Shown here in pieces: positions 34,802 to 48,122 of a stretch of 64,000 nt of DNA. A program made the translations under genes and the position numbers. The stretch spans positions 62,501 to 126,500 of the forward strand of contig JAZKJV010004148.1 of assembly GCA_037367405.1 (NCBI GenBank). The letters run 5' to 3'. The first letter of the stretch is position 1. Every line of letters begins with the position of its first letter. Source of the stretch: Ottelia alismoides (taxonomy: Eukaryota > Streptophyta > Magnoliopsida > Alismatales > Hydrocharitaceae). The notes beneath the pieces are model-generated. The model made no database searches. It was given only the letters and a program-made list of their open reading frames with translations, and was not told where the DNA came from.

Positions 34802-37633
34802 TTGGAATATCGGTACTTTACTGGAAAATTGATGGAGATAGTGGATACAATGGAAAGAAGGAAGATTCATATATTATGTCTTCAAGAGACTAAATGGGTT
34901 GGAGAGAAAGCAAGGGAGATCGAGAAGACAGGATTTAAACTTTGGTATTCAGGTAAAGATAAGGGCAGAAACAATGTTGGAGTGGTTGTTCATAAAGATT
35001 TGAAGGATTGTGTGGTTGAGGTGCAAAGATTTGGGGATCGGATTATTTTGCTAAAGTTGATGCTTGAAGAAGAAATTCTAAATATCATCTCAGTTTATGC
35101 ACCACAAATTGGTTTAGATGAAAGGACTGAAGAAGCTTTTTGGGAGAATCTAGATAAGATTTTACAAGGAAACCCACAAAGAGAGATGGTTTGTATAGGT
35201 GGAGATCTTAATGGACATGTGTGAAAAGATGTTTCAAGGTATGCAAGTGTGCATGGAGGACATGGTTTTGGGGATAGAAACGAAGAGGGAAAAGTCATTT
35301 TGGATTTTGTAACTGCTTATGATATTTTCATAGCAAACACTCTTTTCAAGAAGAGGGAGGAGCATTTAATTACTTATATGAGTGGCTCAACTAGAACACA
35401 GATAGATTACTTTGCGTTGAGGAGAAGGGATTGGTTGTGTTGCAAAGATTACAAAGTAATCCCTAGAGAGAGTTTGACAACCCAACATCGCTTGTTAGTC
35501 TTGGATTTACAAATAAAAGGGCTGGTAAAGAAAAGGAAGGTTCCTAAGATCACTAGAACTAGGTGGTGGAATCTTCCGCTGAAGCAATCAAGCTTCAGGG
35601 AGAAGGTTTTAGAAGACTTATCTTGGGATTGTAGCGGTAGTGCAAACGAGATGTAGGAAGCAGTAGCATCTTGTATCCGAAAGGTAGCCAAAGAGATGCT
35701 AGGCGAGTCAAAAGGAGGAGCTCCGGGTCAAAAGGAGGCTTGGTGGTGGAGTGAAGGGGTGCAAGAGAAACTAAAAATTAAAAGAGCTTTCTTTAAAGCT
35801 ATGTCTAAGGATAGAACAAAGGAAACTGACACAAACTATAAAATAGCGAAGAAGGAAGTAAAGAAGGCTGTAAGCGAAGCTAAGTTAAAAGCTTATGAAG
35901 TTTTGTATAAAAATCTCAACTCTAAGGAGGGCCAGAAGGATATATTCAGGTTGGCCAAAGCAAGAGAAAGAAAGACCAAAGACCTTTCTCAAGTGAGATG
36001 CATTAAGGACGAGGAAGGTCATGTGCTTGTTACTCAGAAGGACATAGAGACTAGATGGGAGCAGTACTTCCATAAACTTTTCATTGAAGAAGGAAATAGA
36101 GAGATCACTTTGGGTGATCTAGCTAGTAGTGAAAGTTACTTGAATCGTGCATGCTATAGACGAATACAAAGAAAAGAAGTAGAGGAGGCTTTGAAGGTTA
36201 TGAGACCTGGGAAAGGTGTTGGACCGGATGGCATCCCTGTAGAAGTATGGAAAGTCTTAGGTGAGCGTGGTTTGACTTGGCTTACGAATTTATTCAATGT
36301 TATTTGGCGAAGCAAGAAAATGCTTGAAGATTGGAGGAGGAGTATCGTGGTGCCTCTTTATAAGAACAAAGGAGACATTCAAAATTGTTCAAATTACAGA
36401 GGTATCAAGCTGATGAGTCACACTATGAAAATTTGGGAACGCATGATCGAAAGAAGGTTGAGGCAAGTTTCCCAAGTAAAAGAAAACCAATTCGGATTCA
36501 TGCCAGGTCGCTCAACTATTGAAGCCATCCATTTGCTGAGGAGAACAATGGAGATTTATGGAGATAAAAGGAAGAATCTCCATATGATCTTTATTGATTT
36601 GGAGAAGGCTTATGATTCCGTCCCACGAGAGATACTGTGGAGAGTTTTGAAGAAGAGACAAGTACATGTCATATACATTGATCTCATAAAGGATATGTAT
36701 GATAGGGCTTTATCTTGTGTAAGGACCCCGACGGGAAAGACTGACTATTTTGATATCAACATTGGTTTACATCAAGGTTCAACTTTGAGTCCATTTCTTT
36801 TTGCTTTGATTATGGACGAGTTGACAAGTTACATTCACTATGAGTTACCTTGGTGTATGTTATTTGCTGATGATATTGTGTTGATTGACGGGACTAGAGA
36901 TGTAGTAAATGAGAAGCTTGAGGTTTGGAGACATGCATTGGAGACTAAAGGTTTTCGTATAAGTAGGGCTAAGACAGAATATATGGAATGCACCTTTGAT
37001 GGAAGCAATGGTGAAGGAATCGAGGTGAAGATTGGTGACGATAACATTTAGAAGATAGATTCTTTTAGATATCTGGGATCTATTTTGCAACATGATGGGG
37101 AAATTGATGGAGATGTTACTAATAGAATAAATGTAGGCTGGCTAAAGTGGAGAGGAGCCTCTGATGTTCTCTGTGATAAGAAAAATCCTTTAAAAATTAA
37201 AGGAAAGTTTTACAAAGCAGCCGTGAGACCTGCTATGCTTTATGGTTCTGAACGTTGGCCTGTGAACCATAGACATGTGCAGAGAATGGTTGTAGCAGAA
37301 ATGAAAATACTAAGACGGATGTGTGGACATACACGTAAAGATCGGATTCGGAATGATGCAATCAGAAAGAAAGTTGGTGTAGCTCCGATCGAGGATAAGA
37401 TGTGAGAAAACCGCTTAAGATGGTTTGGTCATTTGCAAAGAAGGTCAACTGATGCACCGGTTAGGAGATGCGAGTGTTGGGATGTTGAGCCGGCTAAGAA
37501 AGGGCGAGGACGACCTAAGAAGTGTTGGAAAGATACTATACGAAGGGATCTTAGTTTTTTGGATATAAATCCGAGATTGACCCAAGGTAGATCTGAATGG
37601 AGGCGAAGAATCCATGTAGCCGACCCTACTTAA
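34802..37633 (+). pseudogene. LINE ORF: endonuclease and reverse transcriptase, interrupted by four stops
   Basis: One frame spans the endonuclease and RT. The endonuclease shows LCLQETKW near residue 20-30, ISVYAPQ, GGDLNGHV, then TQIDYFALRRRDW and TQHRLLVLDL (catalytic His). The RT shows [58 protein letters not shown] and the catalytic FADD box. The C-terminus has the usual basic, Trp-rich tail. In-frame stops at 35222 (TGA), 35654 (TAG), 37049 (TAG) and 37403 (TGA) are each explained by one transition. A one-base loss near 34818 breaks the frame from the WNIGTL start of the endonuclease. The protein would act as the nicking and target-primed copying enzyme of the element. Confidence 0.9.
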
Positions 37634-37687
37634 TTGTGGGAAAAGGCTTTGTTGTTGTTGTTGTTGTTGTGTATCTGAAATAAGAAA

Positions 37688-39375
37688 TTTGCATAAACAT
37701 ATATAAATATATAATTTACTTTGATTTAGGAATTTTTTTATATCAAAGTTATATTGCCATGTCAACAATGAAAGTCCATTCCCTTAATCACTTTCAATGT
37801 AAGAGATATACTTACCATTATATCTCATGCAAGATCTGGGATCTCCTTCCTTATCTTTGTGACATCCCAATAATATGAGAACCTGTAACTCGGATAAAAA
37901 GAAGCGGGAACACATTCCGCCTTGTAAGTTCAACTTGCATCTCCCAATTCGGTCTTTAACACCCGGGCCCACCACCCCTAAGGTGATGTTGACCCGTCAT
38001 TAATTGAACCAACCGTCAACATGAATACAACTCGCTATGTGCAATCCAATATCGCCCCAATAATATGAGGACCCGATATTGGGGTCACTACGCATACGTC
38101 CTTACTCTTTCGAGAAGCGACGACCCCGATCCAAATGGATCGTATGTAGGAGCTGTCACTTCGGACAGGCATCTCCCACATACAATATCTGACGACAGAA
38201 CCCTTCGCCTTGACGGGAGACCATGGATGTCACTTATGTGATCCTTCATATCATATTCAAATTATAATTAATCATTATGAATCATATTTATTATGATTAA
38301 TTCTTCCAAGGGAAATAACAACTCTATTCATTATAGAGTGTTTTAATTGGATATAATTAACTTAATCATATTAAATTCATTTTCAATCCAATTCAATCAA
38401 CAAACTTGATTTTACTTGAATATATGGTATTATCTCAAAATACGTATTAATTCGGATTTTAATAATTAGAAAAATACATCATGATATCTCAGGCATCATT
38501 TGTTCCCTACCCGCTGTCATGGCCAGTACCGGCGGGAGTGGGACGGACCGCATACGTTGCAACCCGCTACCCCAGCGATCCCCGACTAGACACAATATCC
38601 ACCTCGGGAAAAAATAATGCTGAGTCAAACACTTTGTACTTGAGATGATCATCGGTTCTTCAACCAAAATTATACCATATAGTAATAATCAAAATATTTT
38701 TTATTATAAGGAAATTTGCTAGACAAATTCCCAATCCTATTCAAGCAAGGAGTTTGATGATTGTGTTACCAATTTTGATCTAGATCAAATCTAATCAATC
38801 TATTGGTTGAGGCCAAGTCAATTAAGGAAATAATCATTATCCAATATTTCTCAAATATTTTCCATAATTATTTCATGAAATTAACAATTAATTTCACTAA
38901 TTGGCAATCACACGATTCTTGATTAGGAAAGTAATTTCAGCAGTGACCCCTACTTATTAAAATTAGCATATCTCAATCAATTTTAATCCAAATTAAGCAA
39001 AGTAAGTTTTCAAAGTTTGTTAATTTGATTTACAACAGAACCTATTTAATTTGCACGCATTTCAAGGAGTTTCTAAACAGTAATTAACTCATTAATTACG
39101 TTAAGATTCGCAGTTCCCATAACAGTGAATACATGTTCATTAAAACGACCATATCTAGAGAAAACAGAATCCAAATTACGTAAACTCAGATCCTATGGTT
39201 TCCTTATTTAATGTAGAACAAAATCCAAGTTTATTTTTATGTTTAAACAATTTTAAAAAGGCCGAAAAATTACACTAAACAGAGATTCGAAAATGAAATA
39301 CGATAAAACTTTCGCAACCCTAACGAACCCAAGTCGCCTTCATTTTATGGATTGTATCCAAAACCTTCGACCTAA
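37688..39375 (-). other. Copia leader and presumed gag region, no readable coding
   Basis: This lies between the LINE and the copia primer site. By position it should hold the 5' leader and the start of gag on the minus strand. I could not read a gag domain or a zinc knuckle. A CCAATAATATGAG phrase occurs twice (about 37867 and 38056). The segment at 38500-38610 is GC-rich and unidentified. Confidence 0.5.
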
Positions 39376-39388
39376 GGCTCTGATACCA
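39376..39388 (-). other. Copia primer-binding site, initiator tRNA-Met
   Basis: The plus strand reads GGCTCTGATACCA, the reverse complement of TGGTATCAGAGCC. It lies two bases from the LTR end at 39391 and shows that the right-hand LTR is the 5' LTR. Confidence 0.88.
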
Positions 39389-40263
39389 CTTGAAGGATAT
39401 GGTTAGATCCTCAAGCGCATCACGGAAGCGTGAGCGTCGTATCGAATACAACGAGGAGCAACTAGTCGCACTAGTTGCTCAATGCAACAAAATTTAAAAA
39501 TTTTCATGCGACGAAACCACATGATCCAAGAACACTTCTCGGATCGTTTCGTCTAAACCACAAACAAGTAATAGGATTACCTCCTGAAGCATGGTTGTGA
39601 TCGAGTCTCTAAATGAAGAGACCTCCTGTCTCAAGTCCGATCCGATGGAGGAGAAGCTTGCGAGCGTGGGGATGAATCGTGTGCTTCTCGCAATCCATGT
39701 TGATGATCCAAGCAGCGGATCTCCTGATCTCGACACACGAGATCCGACGTCTTCTTCACGAGCGAGGCGCACCGAAGGAGACGGAGATCCACGAGCAGAC
39801 GATCGGGCAACATAACGATAACGCTGCAGCGATGGAGACTCCCTCTAGGGCATCCATGGTGGACGACCATATGAGAGGGAGAGAGAGAGTAGACGTGTAG
39901 AGAGAGAGAGAGAGAGAGACTTATGTTCTCTTAGTGTAAAGAAGAGCAAAGGGGTGCCTCTCCTTTTATAATATTTTGGGATCCATGGATCTCAATCCAT
40001 GGACAACACAAATCCAATGGCTCTCATTGGTTTGTGTTTCTTTTAATGGCCAAGATTTGTGTTGGTAAAAACCAACAACAATAAATTTAATTTAGATTAA
40101 ATATATATTGATAAATCAATATAATTCAATCACCAATTAAATCAACTAACATTGGAGATAATGGAAATGAGGTTTCTCCCTTCCATAAAGGAAGAGTGGA
40201 CGACCACCCTTTCCTTTAAGGATTGGTGGCCGTCCCCCCTCTCCTATTAGGAAAGGGGGAGTC

Positions 40264-40762
40264 TCAATGCAATCTCAAGATTGCATAATTCATATGTCTC
40301 CAATTATTTACAACTACAATTGTTGTAAATTATTCTACAAAATAATTCATAATCGTTTTGTGAATATTGCAATCTTGCCATTGGAAATTTATGAATCACA
40401 TTCATAACCCAAAATAAAATGTAAATTACATTTTCAATTTTATGTTCAATGTGAATCCAATTCACATTAACATTTAATTAATAAATGTAAATTACAAATA
40501 GCTCTCTCTCTCTTATATATTATAAATCACATTTATAATATATACAAATAATATGTATAGTGTTATCCACATTATTCATATCCATGATAATTAAATAACA
40601 TTTAATCATCTTGGATCTCTATTCTCATGTGCTCAAATAATATGAATCACATTGACATTATTCACATCATTGATAATCAAATTGCATTTAATTATCTAAG
40701 ATAACTCTCCTTGTAATATGAATCAAATTCATATTATCATGATAATTAAATCACATTTAATT
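40264..40762. repeat. Hairpin cluster, second LTR copy
   Basis: The same inverted repeats as at 28985-29479 occur here, with a few substitutions. Several stems are unchanged, while others have gained a mismatch, for instance ATTTACAACTACAATTG at about 40306. Confidence 0.8.
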
Positions 40763-41730
40763 ATCCATTTTCGCAATGCTCGAATACATATATCAACAAT
40801 AGAATTATCCATGAACTCTTTCAAGGATAATGTGCTTTCTCCGTGAATACTTGGAGATAAGGACAGGGTGATTGTATTGTTACATGTATTGTGACTTGGA
40901 TTTTGAGATCACATCTCAAATCCAGATCTCGGGCCTCCCATAGATGCTTGATTAAATCAAGACCGCAAATCTGATCTTCTCATTGCATCTGAATCACATT
41001 CAGATCAATGTCCAACATTTGGATCAAGATCAGATTACTTCTCTACTTAGAGGAGTCACTAAAATCCAGACCCGTTTCATCACTCCCTAGGAATGGAAGC
41101 GTCATGGTTATACAATCGTTTATGATCACATCACCCTCAGGTATTCCCAATACCCGTACATCCTGCATACTGGAAGACTCAGAATAAACCTGAAGTATAA
41201 GATCAATTTTACACTGTCTACTTCAGAGTTTTATCATTAAGTTTCTCATTCGATCATTGGGAGTCGGTATAGATCATATACTTTCCAAAAGCATATATCA
41301 TACCTAGGTCTTGGTCATATACTTTCCAAAAGTATATATCAAAACTACAAATTCAGTCAAGCTTCCAAAGTGAAACGACCGTGCACAGAATTTGATTCTT
41401 CCCAATATCTCATGAGTGAGCTCATGTCTTCAAGTTCAGTAATGAACATGTATGATCCCTTTAAGAGATCGTATTACTCATATGCCCTTATATGCACACC
41501 AGCGCGCTGGTATATAGACCTCGATTAGGTCATCAACCTATTGGTCTTCCAAATGTACATACTCAGACATATAGTAACACATATGTCTCCGGTCAGAGGA
41601 TGCGTGCCTATATCATGACAGCATACGATATAGGACTTTGGTTATCTCGATCTCGTTAAGTCAACTCTTTGACCTAACTAATCTGACACCTCCAAATCTC
41701 TATTCCTATGCAGAGGACCTGCATTAAGAG

Positions 41731-43197
41731 TAGGGTTGAGCATTGGGTAGGGCCGACCCAGTCCAACCCGGTGTCCGACCCGATAAAGCCCAACCCAGGC
41801 CCGAGCCCGAGCTTTTGATGGGCGGGCTTGGGCCTTAAATTTGGCCCATTTTAAAATTCGGGCCGGGCCCGAGCAAAGGAGGGCCCGATCCCAAAGCCCG
41901 ATGGGCGGCCCGAATAGAAGCCCGCAATTGGCCCGACCCGAGCTCGGCACGAATGTATGAAGAGAGCCCGAATGATGGGTCCGAAATCCGATTTGCCCGA
42001 CTCTAGTTCTGAGTTCTCCATTGGACCGACCAAGTACCAATCCATTGTCAACTATCGAAGCCCCCGCCTCCCTCCTTCCTCCGTGGCTCACCGGTTTGGC
42101 GACTCCTCCCTCTCTGCTCTTGTACGCAGTGCATTCCCTCCCATCCTCTCGGCAATGGCACGTCATCCTCTTTATTTGTGCACCCTCCCTCCGCGGCCCA
42201 TCGGCTCCGCCCTTCTCTTAGCCACCCACCAGTTTCTAACCCTCGCACAACATAACCGTCGACGCAGTCATCGTTCTCCACCTCTTGAAGCACAACCCCA
42301 CTCCACTCACACGGAGACCCCATTCTCTGAGTTACGCCCTCAGCATTAGGCCAATAATCAATAAGGAATGAGGACTCCTCTGACCCCCGTACCTTCAGAT
42401 CTATTATGTCGACCCCCTTCTTCAGGTTTAACATCTCTGCTATCTTCCCCCTTCTTTTTAGCTTTCAATGTTTCCCTTGATTAGAATATCCGAGATCAAG
42501 TAAGGTTGGTAGGAATCACATGCTTCTAATAATTTAGGTGGTGCCTGGGTAATGGGTAATGCATCCTGCTCGTTTATTTTAAATCAACTAGGTGCAAAAA
42601 TTGTTCTATTATTTTAAATCCAGTAGAATTGAATATTGTCTCATTCTTGCGATTGCATCCTACTTGTTTAATCTAAACAGAAAAATCCAAGGATGAATAA
42701 CAAATTCTAACATGATAATAGTGATATCAGTATTCAAGAACAATTCAAATTTTGAGCATTGCACACCAAGAAACACACTTGTTTGATTATATTTCCATGT
42801 TTACCACGTGTATGCATATATGGCTCATTCATATCTATGGATATTTTCTTCGAACTCTCCATAGATATCAAGATAAGTACGCCTCAGTAAATACGGTAAC
42901 CAAATAATATGCAGAAATCAGTTGATGATGATCAACATGTGCAGCTTTCGTAGAATACAACAAGTAGGCACCATTTGTCACATGAAGTTGGAGCAAGGAT
43001 TACATACAACGAGGTTCAGATTGGTAACGGGCTGGCCCGACCCAGGCCCGACCCATTCCCTTCGGGTCGGGCTCGGGCTTGGGCTTCAAAGCATTAAAAA
43101 ATCAGGCTCAAGCCCGGCCCACAGGGCCCGCACTCATGACCGGGCTCGGGTTGGGCCATACTGAGCCCGGCTCGACCCGGCCCGATGCTCATCCCTA
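41731..43197. mobile_element. Non-autonomous hAT-type DNA transposon
   Basis: The ends form terminal inverted repeats, TAGGGTTGAGCATTGGG at the left and TAGGGATGAGCATCGGG (reverse complement) at the right, 15 of 17 identical. They are flanked by the 8-bp duplication ATTAAGAG / ATCAAGAG (41723-41730 and 43198-43205). An 8-bp duplication and a YAGGG-type end are hAT features. Both subterminal regions are rich in GGGCCCGA and GGGCTCGGG motifs. The other copia LTR (near 30440) shows the empty site. No transposase domain is recognisable in the 1467 bp. Confidence 0.87.
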
Positions 43198-43519
43198 ATC
43201 AAGAGGTCGGTCAAATATCATCCTAACTGAGACAGGATTGCCATCTCCTACTCAGGCTGGAGATCATCTCTTAACAATCATTTGACGTTGCTTGATCAGT
43301 CCTCAATCTAACTCATTAGATATTCATCCAATCACAATCCTCTATGATTCAATAATTGAATCAATAGATGTATGATCATCAAGATGGCCATGGTACATAT
43401 CCCTAATTGTACTAAGTGACCTATTATGCAAATTGATTATTCTTCATTTCAGATCAGGGAATGATATTTGCAATAACATTTATTACATAATGGCTCGTCG
43501 TGGTCTCGCATGTCCAACA

Positions 43520-44240
43520 TGATGTACATATCTTGTTATACGTTTTCAACTACTGGCACTTGCGATTCATGGCATGACAGTGTAGCTCCAACTGTAGAGG
43601 ACTTAGCTTTTGCCTTTGTGGTTCCTTACAACCATACGCCCCTTGCGGCATTGCCCCTTGTGGCATTAACATGACAATGTAGGTACAATTGTAGAGGACT
43701 TAGCTTTTGCCTCTATGGTTCCTTGCAACCATACGCCCCTTGCGGCGTTGCCGCTAGGTCTAACTTGATCCCTTGTGGTCGTTCATGTGACTCTTTATGA
43801 GTCTGTGCCTTAATCTTGCTATAAACTTTGTTACGTTAATTACATGGGTAATATTAATCGGATGTTGTATGTCTATGAATAAATCTAACATTGATATGGT
43901 ATACTTCACGTTTCATTTAATTAATGGTATGATCACTTAATTTAAGAGTATTTTGGGCGTATGTACTAAACAATCTATACATTGATAATGTTATTAATGT
44001 ATCAAACTAATTAACATTGTAAAGTTCTGCATATTAATCAAGATTTCTCATCCATCAAAAGATTTCTAGATTTCAATATCCTGCATGTACAGATATAGAA
44101 TTCTCAAGATTAATTATTCTTACCTTACTTGTAGATCTGATTTCTTTTTTCCATATAATATGTTAGATATTGGTATGTCATGATTTGCAAAGGCATGAAC
44201 CTCCTTTGCGGGTTATGCATAGAATTATCTAGATAAGTGT

Positions 44241-44281
<41 letters not shown>

Positions 44282-45553
44282 TTTTACTATACGAATAAAT
44301 ATAATGACTATTAAAAGTATACTTTTCCAATAGATTACGTATATATGTCTCATGCCATTATTTTCTAAGTGTTAGGAGTTAATATATATATATATATATA
44401 TATATAATCTAGAGTCTCAAATGATAGTCTATGGAGTTCTCTATCTTAACACTTTTATGTTTTCCTATCACAAACGATCTCATGTTTGTACCACCAAACA
44501 AAAGAAAATATAAGATCAATGTATGTTTAGCTATCACCATTCGTTATGTTAATATTACCATATTCCTTACAGTATTAATGAATCGGCTTATACAATAATT
44601 GATCATGAAACTATGATTTAAAGATTGAGTATGAACATAGATATAATGATATAAAAACATCTAAATTTCAATATGTGGCTTGCTTTCACACACTCATAAT
44701 ACAAACAAATAAAGTTTGGTGATCAACACCAACATCATGTAAGGTGGTATAATATGGATCCTAAAATCCAACGCATACATTCATGGATCATATTTCAGAT
44801 TCGATCTTTGTTTATATGAATTACTAAATCGATACGTACAATATTAGATCTTATTTCGAACATCATCATTAGTCATACGAAAATTCCTATACCGATACGT
44901 TCAATTATAGATTGCAATCCGGGATTGATCATTGTTCATACATAAAAACCTAATCTGATACATATCTTAAGAGATCCATTTCAACTGTGATTAATATCCA
45001 TACAAAATCATAGACCAATACGTACATTTACATATCGCGATCCGGATATGATCATTGTCAGTACGTATAAACTTAATCTAATACATATCTTTAAAAATCA
45101 TAAGTAGGATATGATCTTTTATCATATATAATCCTAAGCCGATACATACCTCGCACCAAAAGCTTAACTCTCCTTGTCGTGTTCATCGCGGCTCTTTCCC
45201 GTCCTGTATCCACGCTCTCCTCCTTTTATGATTCGACGATGCCATTGTGACGAAGGCAAATCTCCAATGAGACCTCCTCTCTAATTCTCTCTCTCCCTCT
45301 CCCTCTCCCTCTACCTCTCCCTCTCTCTCTCTCTCGCTCTTTGTAAAGTGCCAATGAGGTGAGGGGGGTAGGGGTTCATTGGATTTTTATTGTTATCAAT
45401 ATTAGGGTAATAAAGCCTATTGAATAATATTAACACCATCATAATTGGGCTTTAAAAAATCCATCAATTGGTTTTCTATTTTTTGATTATTCGATAATGG
45501 TAATTGGAGAGAGAAATGGGAAACCTGATTTTCAAGAAATGTGAGATGTTATA
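43520..45553 (-). repeat. LTR3 of the array, segment right of the copia insertion
   Basis: It resumes the LTR at GTACATATCTTG (compare 19450) and ends at GATGTTATA, where the usual ACA has become ATA, next to the polypurine tract of INT3. It contains a roughly 100-bp internal duplication of the CCCCTTGCGG segment (43560-43760) and a long TA microsatellite. Confidence 0.82.
44244..44279. repeat. TA dinucleotide microsatellite
   Basis: About 18 AT units occur in a row. The matching place in LTR2 (near 20143) has only a few, so the tract expanded in this copy. A second, shorter TA run is at about 44382-44404. Confidence 0.9.
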
Positions 45554-48122
45554 ATCTACAACCCTTAAGAAATTTCATCCTTGAAATTCCTCAGTAAAAA
45601 GACATATCATAGATCATGAATTACTTCGCATCACTTTTTTTTTGTTCAACACCCTTCTTACTGGTCACCAGATTTAGCTCTAGAATATGTCCTCACCTGC
45701 ATCACTCTTACGAAAGTGTGATCTACAAGATCTTCTACACAATGCTTCATATTGAGCCATCTCGATACACGAATGATGATTGTTAATTTTAATCAAACTC
45801 TTCTATACAATATAATAAAGTACATGCTCCTAAAAAATCTTCTAATCTCCGGATGATTTTATCTGATTGATCATAAGTCTGTTGGTAAAAAAATGCTAAC
45901 TTGAACTGAGTATTCATACCATCTTAACAGCATTTCCATTACTAAGAGGTGTATCCCATGCCTCAATCTGACATAATCGTGTTGGGATACCATTTACACT
46001 GATGAACTCATTCATATATTGTTCTATTAGACTCTCCTTCTATTGATCCAAGCGAGTGTGTAGGAAATGAGTTGATTTCATCAATTGATCCATAATATTA
46101 TGTATAGTATCTAATGTTGTTTCCTTATCCGGTGTGAATCACTAATTATCCATTGTGATATTCTTCCAATTTAATTAAGCTATCTCCATTGTATATGGTT
46201 GTTAAGTTTCTGATGTTCAATTTATAAAATCAAAATGAGTGTTTCAATCATACTTTTTTAAGGATCGACATCTTTTTTTGCTACCTTAATCATTCAAAAA
46301 ACCTCATATTTTTGTGTATCAATAATCTCACCAATCTGTTAGAGAAAAAATATCACTAGTACTTTACGCCATGAAATGGATAGTTACTCTCTTGTGATCT
46401 TAATTGGAGAGATGTTTAATCAATGTCTTTTTCATAAATCGAACCCCTAATTTCTTTGCATGATGTATTAGTCTACAAAGTCTCTAGTATATAAAAGTAA
46501 ACTCACATCCAAAGTCAGTGTCAACTTTTACTTAAATTTTGAAAATTTCAATCACACTCCTCTAGATGTACAATATTACATCCTTTCTGATTAGGTTTCT
46601 CGGTACTATTGTAATATATGACAAAAATCTACGTGAATCATCAATAGACCATGTCCTCATAGAAATGGATGAATCTCTAAAGTAATTCTCGGCTAACTCA
46701 AAGACTATAAAGCTTTATCTTGATTAGGTCAACTTCAATACCATCTATAAATATGCATGACTAGAAAGATGGTTTTGTATAATGAGAACTTACAATTAGA
46801 TAGCATTACCTAAAGCTTGTGTTGGAGCAAGGTATCGAATGCAATATTGAGATGTACTTGGTGTCATGAAGTATACCACAACATCATTCACAATAATGAT
46901 CATAAATATATCATGGTATTCTCGAATAATCCTATTCATAAACTCTATAAAGGATGCAAGGCCAAAATGCATGATATTCCCAATTACAAAGGTCAATCCT
47001 TAATCTGGGAGCTAATTATAGGATGTACTCTCCCTCTATTCCATGATAATGATGGCTCAAATGTAGATTAATTTTAGAAAAGATCTTCTCTCTCCACAAT
47101 CAATGAATAAATCATTGATCCAAAGCGATAGGTATCAATCCCTCAAATCACCTTATTCATATTTCAATAACCAATGCAGAGACTAGGTGACCTAAATTTA
47201 CTTATTCACAAAATGAAAAAAAATCCCTATATAAAAAATAGTAGGTCACATAATCCCTTATCCTATTGTTGTTGTGGTCGATTCTCTTTAAATTCAATAG
47301 GTGTCCTTCAATAAGGCAGACTGTAGGATAACAATAATGGAGAATCCTTGTGTCAATAAGAGGTAATATGAACGATCATCTCGAAAGACATCTACAAAAA
47401 ATCGAAACATTCAAGGTGTAACCGAGATGACTATGAACTAGGAGTAACTAGGTATGTTATGTAAAAATTAACCAACAGTTCACGGGCTTCTCATTTGCTT
47501 TTATCATATTCTCATTCTTCTCCAACTCCTTAACTTTATCATGCACTCTTTAATGATCTTATAACAACATGCTAGATCTAAGAAACAAGATCTCTTCACA
47601 TCATCAACACTCTCAAAGGCATGTGGGTTCAATAAAATTACTACATTTAATGGAATATACCACTCAGAAAAGTAACTTATCTTGCATTTTCCCAATCGCT
47701 CCTTAGCTATATCTTTCAAACAAAATACCTCATTTTTTCCTCATCATGATAGTTTGTAGCATAAAAAATATCTATCTCCAATATGCAATGCTTACTTATA
47801 TCCATATCTTATTCTTACTTAAAGAGAAGAATTATGGTGAATAAAGATCTTTAAGATAAATCCACTAATTAAATCTCTATCTATGAGACCTTTATTATTG
47901 AGTCACGAACTCCGATAATCAATGCTACATTGTCAAGACAATTAATCTCATAACTCTTGTTCTACATGCTCCTCAACTCCATAATGATGGGACATCTAAT
48001 TCAGAGAATCATGTCATCAACTAGTTACTTCTAATACTATTTCTTATCTAAGTTCATAAGTCTTGGGTCACTATTAGTCATGGATATCCTATGCCCGGAG
48101 GAACTCTTGCTCTGATACCATT
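45554..48122 (-). mobile_element. Internal region INT3 of the array
   Basis: It is homologous to INT1 and INT2. The primer site at 48110-48120 (CTCTGATACCA) is exact. The polypurine tract at the left reads CTACAACCCTTAAGAAA on the plus strand. It has the same internal deletions as its sisters. Confidence 0.77.
46796..46996 (-). pseudogene. Reverse transcriptase remnant (INT3)
   Basis: The 66-residue frame includes ASFIEFMNRIIREYHDIFM and IVNDVVVYF, matching the palm region of chromovirus RT. The first Asp of the catalytic pair is Asn. It is the sister of the remnant at 17303-17503. Confidence 0.75.

Larger units (their letters stand above)
34354..37671 (+). mobile_element. RTE-type LINE (non-LTR retrotransposon), near full length
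   Basis: The 3318-bp insertion is flanked by a perfect 16-bp target duplication TATCTGAAATAAGAAA at 34338-34353 and 37672-37687. The 3' end is a run of TTG repeats after GGGAAAAGGCTTT, a hallmark of plant RTE LINEs. The length fits a full-length RTE element. It carries an apurinic endonuclease domain followed by a reverse transcriptase, in the same frame throughout. It inserted into the copia internal region, opposite to the copia coding direction. Confidence 0.93.
28122..43519 (-). mobile_element. Ty1/copia LTR retrotransposon, minus strand, carrying a LINE and a hAT insertion
   Basis: The element is bounded by two long LTRs (28122-30759 and 39391-43519, about 2.65 kb each without insertions). 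On the minus strand it has a tRNA-iMet primer site at 39376-39388 and a polypurine tract with the typical copia form AGTGGGAGATT at 30760-30770. RT motifs are readable at 31340-32060. The left end has lost the last 18 or so bases of the LTR together with some flanking array sequence, so no target duplication is visible. The clade cannot be assigned from what remains. Confidence 0.85.
39391..43519 (-). repeat. 5' LTR of the copia element, interrupted by a hAT element
   Basis: It runs from TGAAGGATATGG to TGTCCAACA on the plus strand. It aligns with the other LTR over its length, apart from the insertion at 41731-43197. It repeats the hairpin cluster (about 40264-40762) and the GA microsatellite (about 39886-39920). 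Confidence 0.88.

Noticed and set aside
41678..42434. Open frames of 128-162 codons
   Set aside because: They are composed of the GGGCCCGA-rich hAT subterminal repeats and adjacent C-rich sequence, with no transposase or known domain. The possible capture of host sequence is kept only as a low-certainty finding.
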